Assembly: GCF_000308635.1 (NCBI RefSeq)
Contig: NZ_BAGD01000071.1
Span: 23,173 to 87,172, forward strand
Origin: Nocardia otitidiscaviarum NBRC 14405
GTDB lineage: Bacteria; Actinomycetota; Actinomycetes; Mycobacteriales; Mycobacteriaceae
DNA length: 64,000 nucleotides
Reading direction: 5' to 3'
Positions 31,608 to 41,067 of the stretch are shown piece by piece. The notes beneath the pieces were generated by a model. The model was not told where the DNA came from. It ran no database searches and was given only the letters and a program-made list of their open reading frames with translations. Each line of letters opens with the position of its first letter. Position 1 is the first letter of the stretch. A program made the translations under genes and the position numbers.

Positions 31608-33008
31608 GTGAGTGCGGTAGTGGTAGGTGATCACGTGGTCGGCGAGGCGGCGGCACACCCGTACGAGGTGATCCGCCCGAACCTGGATACCTTCCGGTTC
31701 TCCGAGGTCAAGCGCACCGTCACCATCGGCACCGTGCTCAGCAGCTCGATTCTCAAGCGGGTGGTCCGGCACGGGCTGCGGCCCGCCGCGCGCAAGCGCG
31801 CCGTGGCCGACGGCATGGTGGACGGCTTCGAACACCTCGGCCCGCTGTTCGTGAAGCTCGGCCAGCTCATCGCCTCCTCGCCCGGCACCTTCCCGCGCGA
31901 ATTCGCCGACGCCTGCCTGCGCTGCCTCGACGATATGAAGCCCTTCCCGGCCGCCGAGGCCAAGGCCATCATCGCCGCCGAGCTGGGCAAGCCGATCTCC
32001 GAGCTGTTCCGAGAGTTCGACGACGTCCCGCTGTCGGCGGCCTCCATGGCTCAGGTGCACGGCTGTGTGCTGGCCGACGGCCGCCCGGCCGTGGTGAAGG
32101 TGCAGCGCCCCGACATCGCCCGCCGCATGATCGTGGACCTGCGCGCCGCGCTGCGCCTGGCCCAGGCCATGGAGAAGCGGTCGGAGAACGCCCGGGTGGC
32201 CAATGCCTCGGGCATGGTGCGCGATCTCTACGAGGCCACCGTGGCGGAGCTGAACTTCCTCATCGAGGCCGACAACCAGACCCGCGCCCGCGCCAACCTG
32301 GCGGCCTTCGGCGACAACACCAATGTCGCCGTCCCCGAGGTGTATTGGGACTACTGCGCCCCCCGGGTGCTGTGCATGGAACGGATGCGCGGGCTGCCGC
32401 TGGACCGCTTCGACGATATCCGCGCCGCCCACCCCGAACCGGAACTGCTGATCCGCCGCCTGGTGAAGGCGTGGATGGAGAGCGTGGCCGTGCACGGCCT
32501 GTTCCACGGCGACGTGCACGCGGGCAATCTGTGGCTGCTCGACGACGGCCGGGTGGCCATGCTGGACTTCGGCATCGTCGGGCGGATGGAGAACGAGTGG
32601 CGCGACTTCGTGCGCGCGCTGTTCTACGCCTCCGCCATCGACAACGACTTCCGTCCGGTGGCCCGCGCGCTGCGCGCCCTCGACCTGGTCTCCGACGACA
32701 GCGGTGACGACGCCACCATCGGCCGTCAGCTGGCGGTCGCGCTCGGCCCGGTGCTGTCGGGCAGCCTGGACAAGCTCGACCTGGGCGTGGTGTCGGCGCG
32801 GCTGCTCGAATTCGGCAAGCGTCGTGGGGCTTCCGGTCCGCAGCAGCTCATACTCATGGGCAAACAGCTCGGCTACTTCGAACGCTATGCGGTAGCCCTG
32901 GCGCCGGGCTGGAAGCTCGGCAAGGATCTCTACCTGTTCCGGAACATCTTCCCGGACGAGGTTGCCGCCAAGGCCGCCGAGGCCGGTACCGGGATGCCGA
33001 CCGACTGA
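31608..33008 (+). CDS. ABC1/AarF-family atypical kinase
   Basis: A 466-residue UbiB/AarF-like protein. It has the KxGQ motif (FVKLGQLIASSPGTF), the A-rich loop PLSAASMAQVH, VVKVQRPDI, the HGDVHAGNLW catalytic loop and LDFGIVGRM. It lacks the C-terminal membrane helices of UbiB. These kinases act in isoprenoid-lipid metabolism in bacteria and organelles; in mycolata the substrate is not known. A GTG at 31608 is chosen, as upstream codons look antisense to the carboxylase promoter region. Confidence 0.88.
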   Translation: MSAVVVGDHVVGEAAAHPYEVIRPNLDTFRFSEVKRTVTIGTVLSSSILKRVVRHGLRPAARKRAVADGMVDGFEHLGPLFVKLGQLIASSPGTFPREFADACLRCLDDMKPFPAAEAKAIIAAELGKPISELFREFDDVPLSAASMAQVHGCVLADGRPAVVKVQRPDIARRMIVDLRAALRLAQAMEKRSENARVANASGMVRDLYEATVAELNFLIEADNQTRARANLAAFGDNTNVAVPEVYWDYCAPRVLCMERMRGLPLDRFDDIRAAHPEPELLIRRLVKAWMESVAVHGLFHGDVHAGNLWLLDDGRVAMLDFGIVGRMENEWRDFVRALFYASAIDNDFRPVARALRALDLVSDDSGDDATIGRQLAVALGPVLSGSLDKLDLGVVSARLLEFGKRRGASGPQQLILMGKQLGYFERYAVALAPGWKLGKDLYLFRNIFPDEVAAKAAEAGTGMPTD

Positions 33009-33144
33009 TTCGCCGCCGAATCGGACCTCCTCGTTGATTCCGAGCAAATCCGGCCCGTGATCGTGCGATATTGGTCAGCGGGCAAGGGGATGCACGCGGG
33101 GCTCTCGGGCGATCAGCGACGGTATCCACGGAGGCGACAACTTC

Positions 33145-34365
33145 ATGACGATTCTCTCTGCGGTCGCGGGCGTACAGCGCGGCGACGCGGCGGTGACCCC
33201 ATCGGGTCGCCGCCCCTCGACCGAGGAGCGTATGCGGGATTGCGAGCGATTCTTCGGCCAACCCGAACTGGCGCATCTGCCCGGTTCGCGGTGCGCGGAC
33301 GCACTGGCCGGACTGCGGCGCACCGGGGTGTACCGGCACACCCCGGAGGAATTGAGCATCGGCGCGAAACTGGCCTGGCGCAATCACGATCGGTGCGTGG
33401 GCCGCAAGCACTGGCGGGCGCTGGAGGTGCTGGACGCGCGCACGGCCAGCACGCCCGCCGAGATCGCCGAGGCATGTTTCGCACATCTGCGGCGGGCCAC
33501 CAACGGTGGGGCGGTGCGCTCGGTGATCACCATCGGCCCGCCCGCGCGGCCGAGCGGGCGCGGTTTCCGCATTCTCAATCCGCAACTGGTGCGCTACGCC
33601 GGATACCGGGTCGGCGGTGAGGTGGTGGGCGACCCCGCCACCGTGGAGTTGACGGCGTTCGCCGAGGAACTCGGCTGGCGCGGGGCCGGTGGGCGATTCG
33701 ACCTGCTGCCCTTGCTGATCCACACCCCCGACGACGCGGTGCACCGCTTCGACCTGCCGCGCGACCTGGTGCTCGAGGTGCCGCTGCACCATCCCGAGTA
33801 CGCCTGGTTCGCCGAACTCGGGCTGCGCTGGTACGCGGTTCCGGCCGTCTCGAACATGGATCTGGAGATCGGCGGCGTCGACTATGTGTGCGCGCCGTTC
33901 AACGGCTGGTACGTGTCCTCGGAGATCGGCCGCGATCTCGGCGACAGCGACCGCTACGACACCCTGCCGGAGATCGCCGACCGCATGGACCTGGATCGCA
34001 GCAGCGACCGCACGCTCTGGCGGGACCGAGCCCTGGTGGAGTTGAGCCGCGCGATCCTGCACAGCTACAAGCGATCCCGCGTGCACCTGGTGGACCACCA
34101 CACCGTGGCCCGGCAGTTCGTCGACCACGTCGACCGCGAGAACGCCGCCGGCCGCGCCTGCCCCGCCGACTGGAGCTGGATCAACCCGCCCCTGTCCGCC
34201 AGCCTGACCCCGACCTTCCACCGCTACTACGACCCGCCGGACCCGCGGCTGCGCCCCGCGTTCGTGCACCGCGACGCGATGAGACCGACTGCACCACAAG
34301 CTGTTTCGACAGACGTCAGCGCGCCGCCGAAACGGCGGTCACTGTGGCGCTTACTGCGGGGTTGA
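33145..34365 (+). CDS. nos: Nitric oxide synthase oxygenase domain protein
   Basis: A 406-residue bacterial NOS. The haem-thiolate Cys84 lies in AKLAWRNHDRCVGRKHW. The substrate Glu260 lies in FNGWYVSSEIGRDL. The pterin/dimer region reads WSWINPPLSASLTPTFHRYY. There is no flavin reductase domain, as in other bacterial enzymes, so electrons must come from general reductases. It converts arginine to citrulline and NO, which can protect against oxidants. It is longer than Bacillus enzymes by a ~20-residue head and a ~35-residue basic tail. GGAGGCG lies before the ATG. Confidence 0.94.
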   Translation: MTILSAVAGVQRGDAAVTPSGRRPSTEERMRDCERFFGQPELAHLPGSRCADALAGLRRTGVYRHTPEELSIGAKLAWRNHDRCVGRKHWRALEVLDARTASTPAEIAEACFAHLRRATNGGAVRSVITIGPPARPSGRGFRILNPQLVRYAGYRVGGEVVGDPATVELTAFAEELGWRGAGGRFDLLPLLIHTPDDAVHRFDLPRDLVLEVPLHHPEYAWFAELGLRWYAVPAVSNMDLEIGGVDYVCAPFNGWYVSSEIGRDLGDSDRYDTLPEIADRMDLDRSSDRTLWRDRALVELSRAILHSYKRSRVHLVDHHTVARQFVDHVDRENAAGRACPADWSWINPPLSASLTPTFHRYYDPPDPRLRPAFVHRDAMRPTAPQAVSTDVSAPPKRRSLWRLLRG

Positions 34366-34652
34366 TCGGATCGCCGTGTCCCGGTCCGACTTGGCTTGAA
34401 CTGGCCCAGCCCGGCACGGCCCGGACCGCCAGGCGCGGACGTCGGCATCGACCGTCCCGCCGCACTCGAGCGGCCGGAGTACCGGATAGGCGCTCGCCCA
34501 GGCGAATTCGCACCCTGCCTGCGTGGTCCGGACACCCGTGCTGTCGCGGCAACCCGCTGTCAGCCTGCAACGCGCGACCGGGAGCGCGGCGAGCAGGTCG
34601 GCGGCGGGGCGGCCGCACAGGAGGCCCGACCATGACGGGTGCGGGTGTAGCG
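34366..34652. other. Gene-free stretch behind the NOS gene
   Basis: About 290 bases between the NOS stop and the 26-bp repeat array. I find no convincing gene or hairpin. Confidence 0.5.
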
Positions 34653-34836
34653 CCGTCGGTTGGGGCCGAGTGGGGCACGCGGTCCGGTCGGGCCGGGCGG
34701 GGCACGTTGTCGGTCGGGCCGGATGGGGCACGCCGTCTGGCCGGCTGAGCGGAATACGCCGTTGTCCGGACTGGGCGGGGCACGTCGTCGGTCCGGCCGA
34801 GCGAAACACGCCGTCGGTCAGGCCGGGCTGGGTACG
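34653..34836. repeat. 7 x 26-bp tandem repeat growing out of the MFS gene's 3' end
   Basis: Seven units of 26 (one 27, one 29) bases, each ending in CACG or TACG. The unit at 34811-34836 spans the stop codon (34818-34820) and the final codons (...VPSPA) of the minus-strand MFS gene. The other six lie beyond the stop. The period is not a multiple of three, so it is not a protein repeat. Confidence 0.85.
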
Positions 34837-37211
34837 TCGTCGCTGAAGTATCCGAGTCGGACGTCGTGGGTGACCTCGCCGCTGTCCACCGCGACGCGAC
34901 CGGTCATGGGCGGGTAGCCGCGCGCCACCACCGTGTACTCGCCGGACGGGAGGTCGGGCACGGTGTAGTGGCCGGTCGTGTCGGTGCGGGTGGTGGCGGT
35001 GACGTCGCCCGCCGCGTCCAGGACGGTGATCTGGGCGTCGGATACCGGGCGGCCCTCGTCGGCCCAGGCGAATCCGGTGAGTACCGCCATGGGGGCCAAC
35101 TCCACGTCGTGGCGCAGCAGGCCGCTGTCGGGCACGGTGAGCGTGGTCGCGCGCGGGCGCATGTGGTCGGCGACCGCGACCAGCGTGTAGGTGCCCGACA
35201 CCACGCCGTGGCACACATAGCCCCCGTCGGGGGCGGTGACGGCCGTGCCGACCACATCGCCGCGCGGATCGGTGAGGGTGATGGTGGCCCCGGCCAGGGG
35301 ATCGCCGCGCAGCGCCGAGCGCACCACGCCGGTGAGTTCGCCCGCGCCCGGCAATGTCAGGTCCAGGTGCTGCGGGCGATGGCCGACGGTGACGCTCACG
35401 GCACTGGGCTGATGGCCGCCCGCGGCGACGATGAGCACGTACGCGCCGGGCTCGGGTGCGCCGATGGTGTACTCGCCGTGCGCATTCCCGGTGCTGCGCG
35501 ACACCTGATGCCCGTGCTGGTCGATGAGGGTGAGCACGGTCTCGGGTACCGGATTGTCGTCGCGGTCGCGAACGCGGCCGGTGAGCGGCAGCTCGTCGGC
35601 GTCGAGGACGGTCCCGGCGGCGGGCGTCGCGACCGGTGGCGCGGGCCGATCCTCCAGCAGCGGAATCTCTTTCATGAACATCAGCACCAGGCAGGCCAGC
35701 AGCGACACCCCCGTCGCCACCCAGAACACGCCCTGCACCGATTCGGTGAAGCCGATGAGAATGGGCTTGCGCAGCTGCGCGGGCAGCGCCGCCATGGCGG
35801 TGGTGTCGCTCTGAATGCGTTCCAGGCCCGCGCCGTCGAGTCCGGGCGGCAGCTGCCCGCCGAAGGCGCGCACGATCCGCTCGGGCAGCAGATTGAACAG
35901 GATGGTGAGGAAGACCGCGACGCCGAGGGTGCCGCCCATCTGGCGGAAGAAGGTCGCCGCCGCCGTGGAGACGCCCATATCCGCCGGGGGACAGGCGTTC
36001 TGCGCCGCGATGATCAGGGTCTGCATGCAGCCGCCGAGTCCGAAGCCGATCACGGTGGTGTAGACCATGATCTGCCACATCGGGCTGTCGAATTCCACGC
36101 GGGCGAACAGTCCCGCGCCGACGGCCATGACGAAGGTGCCCAGCACGGGCAGCATCTTGTAGCGCCCGGTGTACTTGGTGACGAGTCCGGCCCCCTGCGC
36201 GCCGACCATGATGCCCAGCACCAGCGGCAGCATGAGCAGGCCGGCCGTGGTGGGCGAATAGCCGCGCACCACTTGCAGATACAGCGGCACCATGGTGATG
36301 CCGCCGAACATGGCGATGCCCACGATGAATCCGGCCAGGATGGCGATGCCGAAGGTGCCGCTGCGGAACAGCCGCAGCGGGATCAGCGCCGCCTCGCGCA
36401 TGAGCGCCTCGACGAGCAGGAAGGCCAGCGCGCCCACCGCCGCGATGCCGTAGCAGAGCAGCGCCCGCCGCGAATCCCAGCCCCAGTCCCGGCCTTGCTC
36501 GGCCACGATGAGCAGCGGCACCACGGCGGCGGTGAGCGCGAGCCCGCCCGGCCAGTCGATGCGCTGGCGCTGCCGGACGAAGGGAACGTCCAGCCATTTG
36601 GCCACCACCAGCAGTGCCAGCGCCCCGATGGGCACGTTCACCAGGAAGACCCACCGCCACCCGTCCAGGCCGATGAGTCGTTCGTAGTCGGAGAAGAATC
36701 CGCCCAGCACCGGCCCGACCACGGTGGCGATGCCGAACACCATCATGAAGTAGCCCTGGTAGCGCACCCGTTCCCGGGCGGGCACGATATCGCCGATTAT
36801 GGTGAGCGCCAGGGACATCAGGCCGCCCGCGCCGATGCCCTGCACGGCCCGGAATCCCGCGAGCTGGTACATGGAGGTGGCGAAGGCGCAGGCCGCCGAA
36901 CCGATGACGAACACCCCGATGGCGATGAGATAGCAGGGTTTACGGCCGTAGATATCGGCGAGCTTGCCGTACAGCGGGGTGGCGATGGTCGCGGTGATGA
37001 GGTACGCCGTGGTGGCCCACGCCTGTTCCTCGAAACCGTGCAGACTATTGGCGATCTTCACGATCGCGACACTGACAATGTTCTGGTCGAGCGCGGCCAG
37101 GAAGACCGCGAGCAGCAGTCCGGACAGGATCGTGAGGATCCGGCGGTGCGACAGCGGTGCCGCCGCCGCGCCGTCGGCATCCGCCGTCGTCGCGAGAGTC
37201 GAATTCGTCAT
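34818..37211 (-). CDS. DHA2-type MFS exporter with three C-terminal carboxypeptidase-regulatory-like domains
   Basis: A 797-residue protein. The first ~520 residues form a 14-helix EmrB/QacA-type drug exporter (AALDQNIVSVAIVKIANSL, LYGKLADIYGRKPCYLI, GYFMMVFGIATVVGPVLGG). The last ~260 residues are three CarboxypepD_reg/CnaB-like beta-sandwich repeats: LTGRVRDRDDNPV...GEYTIGAPEPG, LTGVVRSALRGDPLAGAT..., and LTGFAWADEGRPVSDAQ.... Such a tail is rare on MFS proteins. It is on the side of the last helix and may face the cytosol or the wall space. ATG 37211 chosen over a TTG six codons earlier. Confidence 0.88.
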   Translation of the reverse strand: MTNSTLATTADADGAAAAPLSHRRILTILSGLLLAVFLAALDQNIVSVAIVKIANSLHGFEEQAWATTAYLITATIATPLYGKLADIYGRKPCYLIAIGVFVIGSAACAFATSMYQLAGFRAVQGIGAGGLMSLALTIIGDIVPARERVRYQGYFMMVFGIATVVGPVLGGFFSDYERLIGLDGWRWVFLVNVPIGALALLVVAKWLDVPFVRQRQRIDWPGGLALTAAVVPLLIVAEQGRDWGWDSRRALLCYGIAAVGALAFLLVEALMREAALIPLRLFRSGTFGIAILAGFIVGIAMFGGITMVPLYLQVVRGYSPTTAGLLMLPLVLGIMVGAQGAGLVTKYTGRYKMLPVLGTFVMAVGAGLFARVEFDSPMWQIMVYTTVIGFGLGGCMQTLIIAAQNACPPADMGVSTAAATFFRQMGGTLGVAVFLTILFNLLPERIVRAFGGQLPPGLDGAGLERIQSDTTAMAALPAQLRKPILIGFTESVQGVFWVATGVSLLACLVLMFMKEIPLLEDRPAPPVATPAAGTVLDADELPLTGRVRDRDDNPVPETVLTLIDQHGHQVSRSTGNAHGEYTIGAPEPGAYVLIVAAGGHQPSAVSVTVGHRPQHLDLTLPGAGELTGVVRSALRGDPLAGATITLTDPRGDVVGTAVTAPDGGYVCHGVVSGTYTLVAVADHMRPRATTLTVPDSGLLRHDVELAPMAVLTGFAWADEGRPVSDAQITVLDAAGDVTATTRTDTTGHYTVPDLPSGEYTVVARGYPPMTGRVAVDSGEVTHDVRLGYFSDDVPSPA

Positions 37212-37415
37212 CGTAGGGCCCTGTTTCAAATCGTCGGCAATCCGTGGTGGAACTTCGCGATACGAGAGTCGAGCCGGTGAAACGGGTTCGGGCAGCGCAC
37301 GTGCCTGCCCGAACCGTGCTGGGACCCACGTGATTCCGGCACTAGGCCACGGAAATCCAGGGTCGGCGTGATCGAATACTAACCCCTGGCGTATCCGGAG
37401 TTACAACCGCCGCTT

Positions 37416-38012
37416 CTAGGCGAAGAGATGTGCGATGACCGGACGGATCTGTTCGACCGCGCGTTCGGTGGGGCCGGTGGGCTGGAACAGGTGGCTGAGG
37501 GCAAGGCGCACCAGGGTTTCGGTGCGGTCGGCCAGTTCGGTGTCGGACAGATCGGGGAGGCCGTACCGGGTGCGCAGGGTCAGCGCCACCGCCGCGACCG
37601 CGCGGCCGAGGACCGGTTCGGTTTCGGTCATCAGCGTCGGCAGCAGGGTGGTGTCCGCACCCGATCGTCCGGACAGCACGGCCTTGAGCAGGGTGTTGTC
37701 GGCTCCGGTGCGCAGCGTGTAGTCCACGGCGGCGGTGGCTCCCGCGACCGGATCGTCCGGATGGGCCGCCAGGCAGTCGGCGATGCCGACGAGGAAGGTG
37801 TCGACCTCCTGGCGGATGACCACATCGGCCAGATCCTGTTTGGTGCCGATCTCCTTGTAGAGGACCGGGCGGCTGACGCCGACCTCCTTGGCCACCCGCG
37901 ACATGTTCACCGCGCCCCAGCCCTCGGTGACGACCAGGCGGCGCGCGGTGTCGAGCACGCGCTCGCGCAGGAGTTGGCGCATTTCGGTCTGGAAGTTCGC
38001 CGCTTCAGCCAC
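37416..38012 (-). CDS. TetR-family regulator of the alkane operon (AlkU/AlkX-like)
   Basis: A 198-residue regulator (MRQLLRERVLDTARRLVVTEG, then VAKEVGVSRPVLYKEIGTKQDL) divergent from alkB. The GTG at 38012 is preferred; an earlier start would read through the operator region. In Rhodococcus and Mycobacterium a TetR gene belongs to the alkB operon; here it is on the other side. Three nested palindromes lie in the 106-base gap. Confidence 0.87.
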   Translation of the reverse strand: MAEAANFQTEMRQLLRERVLDTARRLVVTEGWGAVNMSRVAKEVGVSRPVLYKEIGTKQDLADVVIRQEVDTFLVGIADCLAAHPDDPVAGATAAVDYTLRTGADNTLLKAVLSGRSGADTTLLPTLMTETEPVLGRAVAAVALTLRTRYGLPDLSDTELADRTETLVRLALSHLFQPTGPTERAVEQIRPVIAHLFA

Positions 38013-38054
38013 GGTCCTGATCGTACATGACCAGGTCGAGCGTTCGATCATTGA

Positions 38055-38102
38055 CAGATGTATCTGATGTGTATGTAATGAATACACTTCGTCATGAAGT
38101 GT
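38055..38102. promoter_or_regulatory. Three overlapping palindromes before alkB
   Basis: CAGATGTATCTG (38055-38066), GTGTATGTAATGAATACAC (38069-38087) and ACACTTCGTCATGAAGTGT (38084-38102). The last two overlap by four bases. They end 16 bases before the alkB ATG. This suggests cooperative or competing TetR binding. Confidence 0.6.
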
Positions 38103-38118
38103 AAATAGGAGATCGACA

Positions 38119-39339
38119 ATGACGACATCTCGACACCCCGAGTCCCTGGACGCGACCCCGCAGTGGCGCGATCGCAAGCGCTACCTCTGGCTGTTCGGCC
38201 TGGTCGCGCCGACCGCCATCTTCCTGGCCACCGGCTTCGTGTGGGCGTTCGATCAACTGGGCTGGCAGGCCGTATCCTCGCTGTGGTGGTGGATCGGCCC
38301 GGTGCTGGTCTACGTGCTGCTGCCGCTGCTGGACCGGTTCTTCGGCCCCGACGGGCAGAACCCGCCCGAGGAGGTAATGGCGCGGCTGGAGGCCGACCGG
38401 TACTACCGCTACTGCGTCTACGCCTACATTCCGTTCCAGCTGCTGAGCCTGGTGTTCGCGGCCTATCTGTGGACGGCCGACAACCTGTCGTGGCTGGGGA
38501 TCGACGGCGGGCTGAGTCCGATCTCCAAGATCGGGCTGGCGCTGAGCATCGGCGTGATGGGTGGTGTCGGCATCAATACCGCACACGAACTCGGCCACAA
38601 GAAGGACGAACTCGAGCGCTGGCTGTCCAAGATCACGCTGGCGCAGACCTTCTACGGCCACTTCTACATCGAGCACAACCGCGGCCACCACGTGCGGGTG
38701 GCGACTCCCGAGGATCCGGCCAGCGCCCGCTTCGCCGAATCGTTCTGGAGCTTCCTGCCGCGCAGCGTATGGGGCAGCCTGACCTCGTCGTGGGAGTTGG
38801 AGAAGACGCGACTGCGCCGACTCGGCAAGTCGCCGTGGACGATACGCAACGACGTGCTCAACGCCTGGCTCATGACGGTGGTGCTGTGGGGTGCGCTGGC
38901 CGCCGTCTTCGGCCCGATGGTGCTGCCGTTCCTGGTGATCCAGGCCGTCTACGGTTTCTCACTGCTGGAGACGGTGAACTATCTGGAGCACTACGGGCTG
39001 CTGCGGCAGCGGACCCCGTCCGGCCGCTACGAGCGCTGCACGCCGGAGCACAGCTGGAACTCCGACCACATCGTGACCAATATCTTCCTGTACCACCTGC
39101 AGCGGCACAGCGACCACCACGCCAATCCGACTCGGCGCTACCAGATTCTGCGCAGTATGGACGGCGCGCCCAATCTGCCCAGCGGTTACGCGAGCATGAT
39201 CGGCCTGGCCTACTTCCCCCCGCTGTGGCGCAAGGTCATGGACCACCGGGTGCTCGCGCACTACGACGGAGACATCACCCGCGCGAACATCCAGCCCGGC
39301 AAGCGCGAGCGCGTGCTGGCGCGGTACGGAGCGAGCTGA
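38119..39339 (+). CDS. alkB: Alkane 1-monooxygenase
   Basis: A 406-residue integral-membrane di-iron hydroxylase for n-alkanes. All histidine boxes are visible: HELGHK, EHNRGHH and LQRHSDHHA, plus NYLEHYGL. About six hydrophobic segments surround them. It needs rubredoxin electrons, supplied by the next two genes. AGGAGATCG precedes the ATG. The rubredoxin gene overlaps its stop (TGATG). Confidence 0.96.
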   Translation: MTTSRHPESLDATPQWRDRKRYLWLFGLVAPTAIFLATGFVWAFDQLGWQAVSSLWWWIGPVLVYVLLPLLDRFFGPDGQNPPEEVMARLEADRYYRYCVYAYIPFQLLSLVFAAYLWTADNLSWLGIDGGLSPISKIGLALSIGVMGGVGINTAHELGHKKDELERWLSKITLAQTFYGHFYIEHNRGHHVRVATPEDPASARFAESFWSFLPRSVWGSLTSSWELEKTRLRRLGKSPWTIRNDVLNAWLMTVVLWGALAAVFGPMVLPFLVIQAVYGFSLLETVNYLEHYGLLRQRTPSGRYERCTPEHSWNSDHIVTNIFLYHLQRHSDHHANPTRRYQILRSMDGAPNLPSGYASMIGLAYFPPLWRKVMDHRVLAHYDGDITRANIQPGKRERVLARYGAS

Positions 39340-39527
39340 TGTCCGCCTACCGCTGCCCCGTGTGCGAATACGTCTACGACGAAGCCGCCGGTGCGCCCCG
39401 CGAGGGGTTTCCGGCCGGTACCCCGTGGTCCGCGGTGCCCGACGACTGGTGCTGCCCGGACTGCGGGGTGCGCGAAAAGATCGACTTCGAATCCCTTTCC
39501 ACTCCCACAGGACCCGCCCATGAGTAA
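39339..39527 (+). CDS. rubA1: Rubredoxin, AlkG1-type
   Basis: A 62-residue rubredoxin. [10 protein letters not shown] and [10 protein letters not shown] carry the four iron-binding Cys. The CxxCE form is typical of AlkG1 rubredoxins, which often cannot replace AlkG2 in alkane hydroxylation. It is coupled to alkB by TGATG and overlaps the next rubredoxin gene by eight bases. Confidence 0.94.
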   Translation: MSAYRCPVCEYVYDEAAGAPREGFPAGTPWSAVPDDWCCPDCGVREKIDFESLSTPTGPAHE

Positions 39528-39705
39528 CGACTACAAACTCTTCCGCTGCATCCAGTGCGGTTTCGAATACGACGAGGCGCTGGGCTGGCCGGAGGACGGC
39601 ATCGAACCCGGCACCCGCTGGGACGACATTCCCGAGGACTGGTCCTGCCCGGATTGCGGGGCGGCCAAGGCCGATTTCGAGATGGTCGAGGTCAGCCGCG
39701 CATGA
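39520..39705 (+). CDS. rubA2: Rubredoxin, AlkG2-type
   Basis: A 61-residue rubredoxin with [19 protein letters not shown] and [14 protein letters not shown]. The CxxCG form is that of AlkG2 rubredoxins, the direct donors to AlkB. The stop overlaps the reductase start (ATGA), so all four genes form one tight operon. Confidence 0.95.
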   Translation: MSNDYKLFRCIQCGFEYDEALGWPEDGIEPGTRWDDIPEDWSCPDCGAAKADFEMVEVSRA

Positions 39706-40877
39706 CCGCGCGCATCGTGATCGCCGGTGCGGGCGTGGCCGGGGCGACGGCGGCCAAAACCCTGCGCCGCGAGGGCTATTCGGGCGAGGTCGTGCTCGTC
39801 GGGGCCGAGTCCGGGCTGCCGTACCGGCGGCCGATGGTCTCCAAGGAGATACTCGCCGCGACCGCCGCCGAACCCCGCACGCTGCTGGAATCGGCGGATA
39901 CCTGGCCCGCCCTCGATATCGACCTGCGCACCGACACCAGTGTCGAGGCCATCGAACCGGACGCCGCCAAAGTGCGCCTGTCCGACGGCACCATGCTCGG
40001 CTACGACCGGTTGCTGCTGGCCACCGGCGCGCGGCCCCGCCGCCTGCCCGGTACCGCGCGCAATATGCACACCCTGCGCGGTGTGGCCGATGTGAACCCG
40101 TTGCGCGCGGCCGCTTTCGACGGCGGTTCGCTGCTGATCGTCGGTGCCGGACTGATCGGCTGCGAGGTGGCCGCCACACTCGCCGGGCTGGGCGTGCGCG
40201 TGACGGTGCTGCACGCCGGGCCCACGCCGCTGGACCGGGTGGTCCCCGCCGTCGTCGGCGAGTACTACCGGCGGCTGCACGCCGATCACGGCGTCCGGAT
40301 CCACACCGACGTCCTGCTCGACCGCCTCGACGACACCGACACCGGCGTGCTCGCCACCGCCGCCGACGGCCGCACCTGGTCGGCCCCCACCGCCCTGATC
40401 GCCATCGGCGCGACCCCGAACACCGATCTGGCCGCGGCCGCCGGGCTGGCCGTCGCCGACGGCATCCTGGTCGACGACCGCCACCGCACCTCCGTGCCCG
40501 GCATCTACGCCGCCGGTGACGCCGCCGCCCGCTTCGACCCGGCGCTCGGCACGCACCGCCGCGAGGAGCACTGGAACAGCGCCCAGTCGCAGGGGGCGGC
40601 GGCCGCGAAAGCCATGCTCGGCGTCGATCCGCCACCCCTCGAGGCGGCCTGGGGCTGGTCGACACAGTACGGCGTGAACCTGCAATTCGCGGGCCGGTTC
40701 GACCGGGCCGAGGAGATCGTCGTCGACGGCAGCTTCGCCACCCCGAGCGTCCTGATCCAGGCCACGTGCGCCGACCGGCCGGTGGGCGTGGCCGCCATCG
40801 GCCGCGCCGCCGAATTCCGCTCGGCCCGAGCGCGGATCGCGGCCGAGCGGGAATCTGGAATGGGTACGTCGCCCTGA
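39702..40877 (+). CDS. rubB: Rubredoxin reductase (NADH, FAD)
   Basis: A 391-residue pyridine-nucleotide flavoreductase. The FAD motif is [21 protein letters not shown], the NADH motif [21 protein letters not shown], and the FAD-closing motif GIYAAGDAA. It passes electrons to the two rubredoxins. Start at 39702 (ATGA overlap). A 14-bp-stem terminator follows. Confidence 0.93.
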   Translation: MTARIVIAGAGVAGATAAKTLRREGYSGEVVLVGAESGLPYRRPMVSKEILAATAAEPRTLLESADTWPALDIDLRTDTSVEAIEPDAAKVRLSDGTMLGYDRLLLATGARPRRLPGTARNMHTLRGVADVNPLRAAAFDGGSLLIVGAGLIGCEVAATLAGLGVRVTVLHAGPTPLDRVVPAVVGEYYRRLHADHGVRIHTDVLLDRLDDTDTGVLATAADGRTWSAPTALIAIGATPNTDLAAAAGLAVADGILVDDRHRTSVPGIYAAGDAAARFDPALGTHRREEHWNSAQSQGAAAAKAMLGVDPPPLEAAWGWSTQYGVNLQFAGRFDRAEEIVVDGSFATPSVLIQATCADRPVGVAAIGRAAEFRSARARIAAERESGMGTSP

Positions 40878-40884
40878 GGGCGCT

Positions 40885-40917
40885 GGCGAGTTCCGCGCAT
40901 CGCGCGCGGAACTCGCC
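40885..40917 (+). terminator. Terminator of the alkane operon
   Basis: GGCGAGTTCCGCGC pairs perfectly with GCGCGGAACTCGCC around a 5-base loop, eight bases after the rubB stop. Confidence 0.85.
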
Positions 40918-41067
40918 TGTGCGCCGAACCCACCAGCGCGGGTGTGTCACCAGGGCGCGTGCGTCGTGGTGGCGGTGCTCGGGTTTCTCCGCAGCAGGGA
41001 CCGGATCAACAGGCCCTGATTCGCGACATCTCGGGGGATACCCGCCGCGTGGGTGCGAAAGAGGCGC

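Noticed and set aside
34351..36660. Long Arg/His-rich frame antisense or shifted to the MFS gene
   Set aside because: Shadow of the exporter in another frame; no domain or start support.
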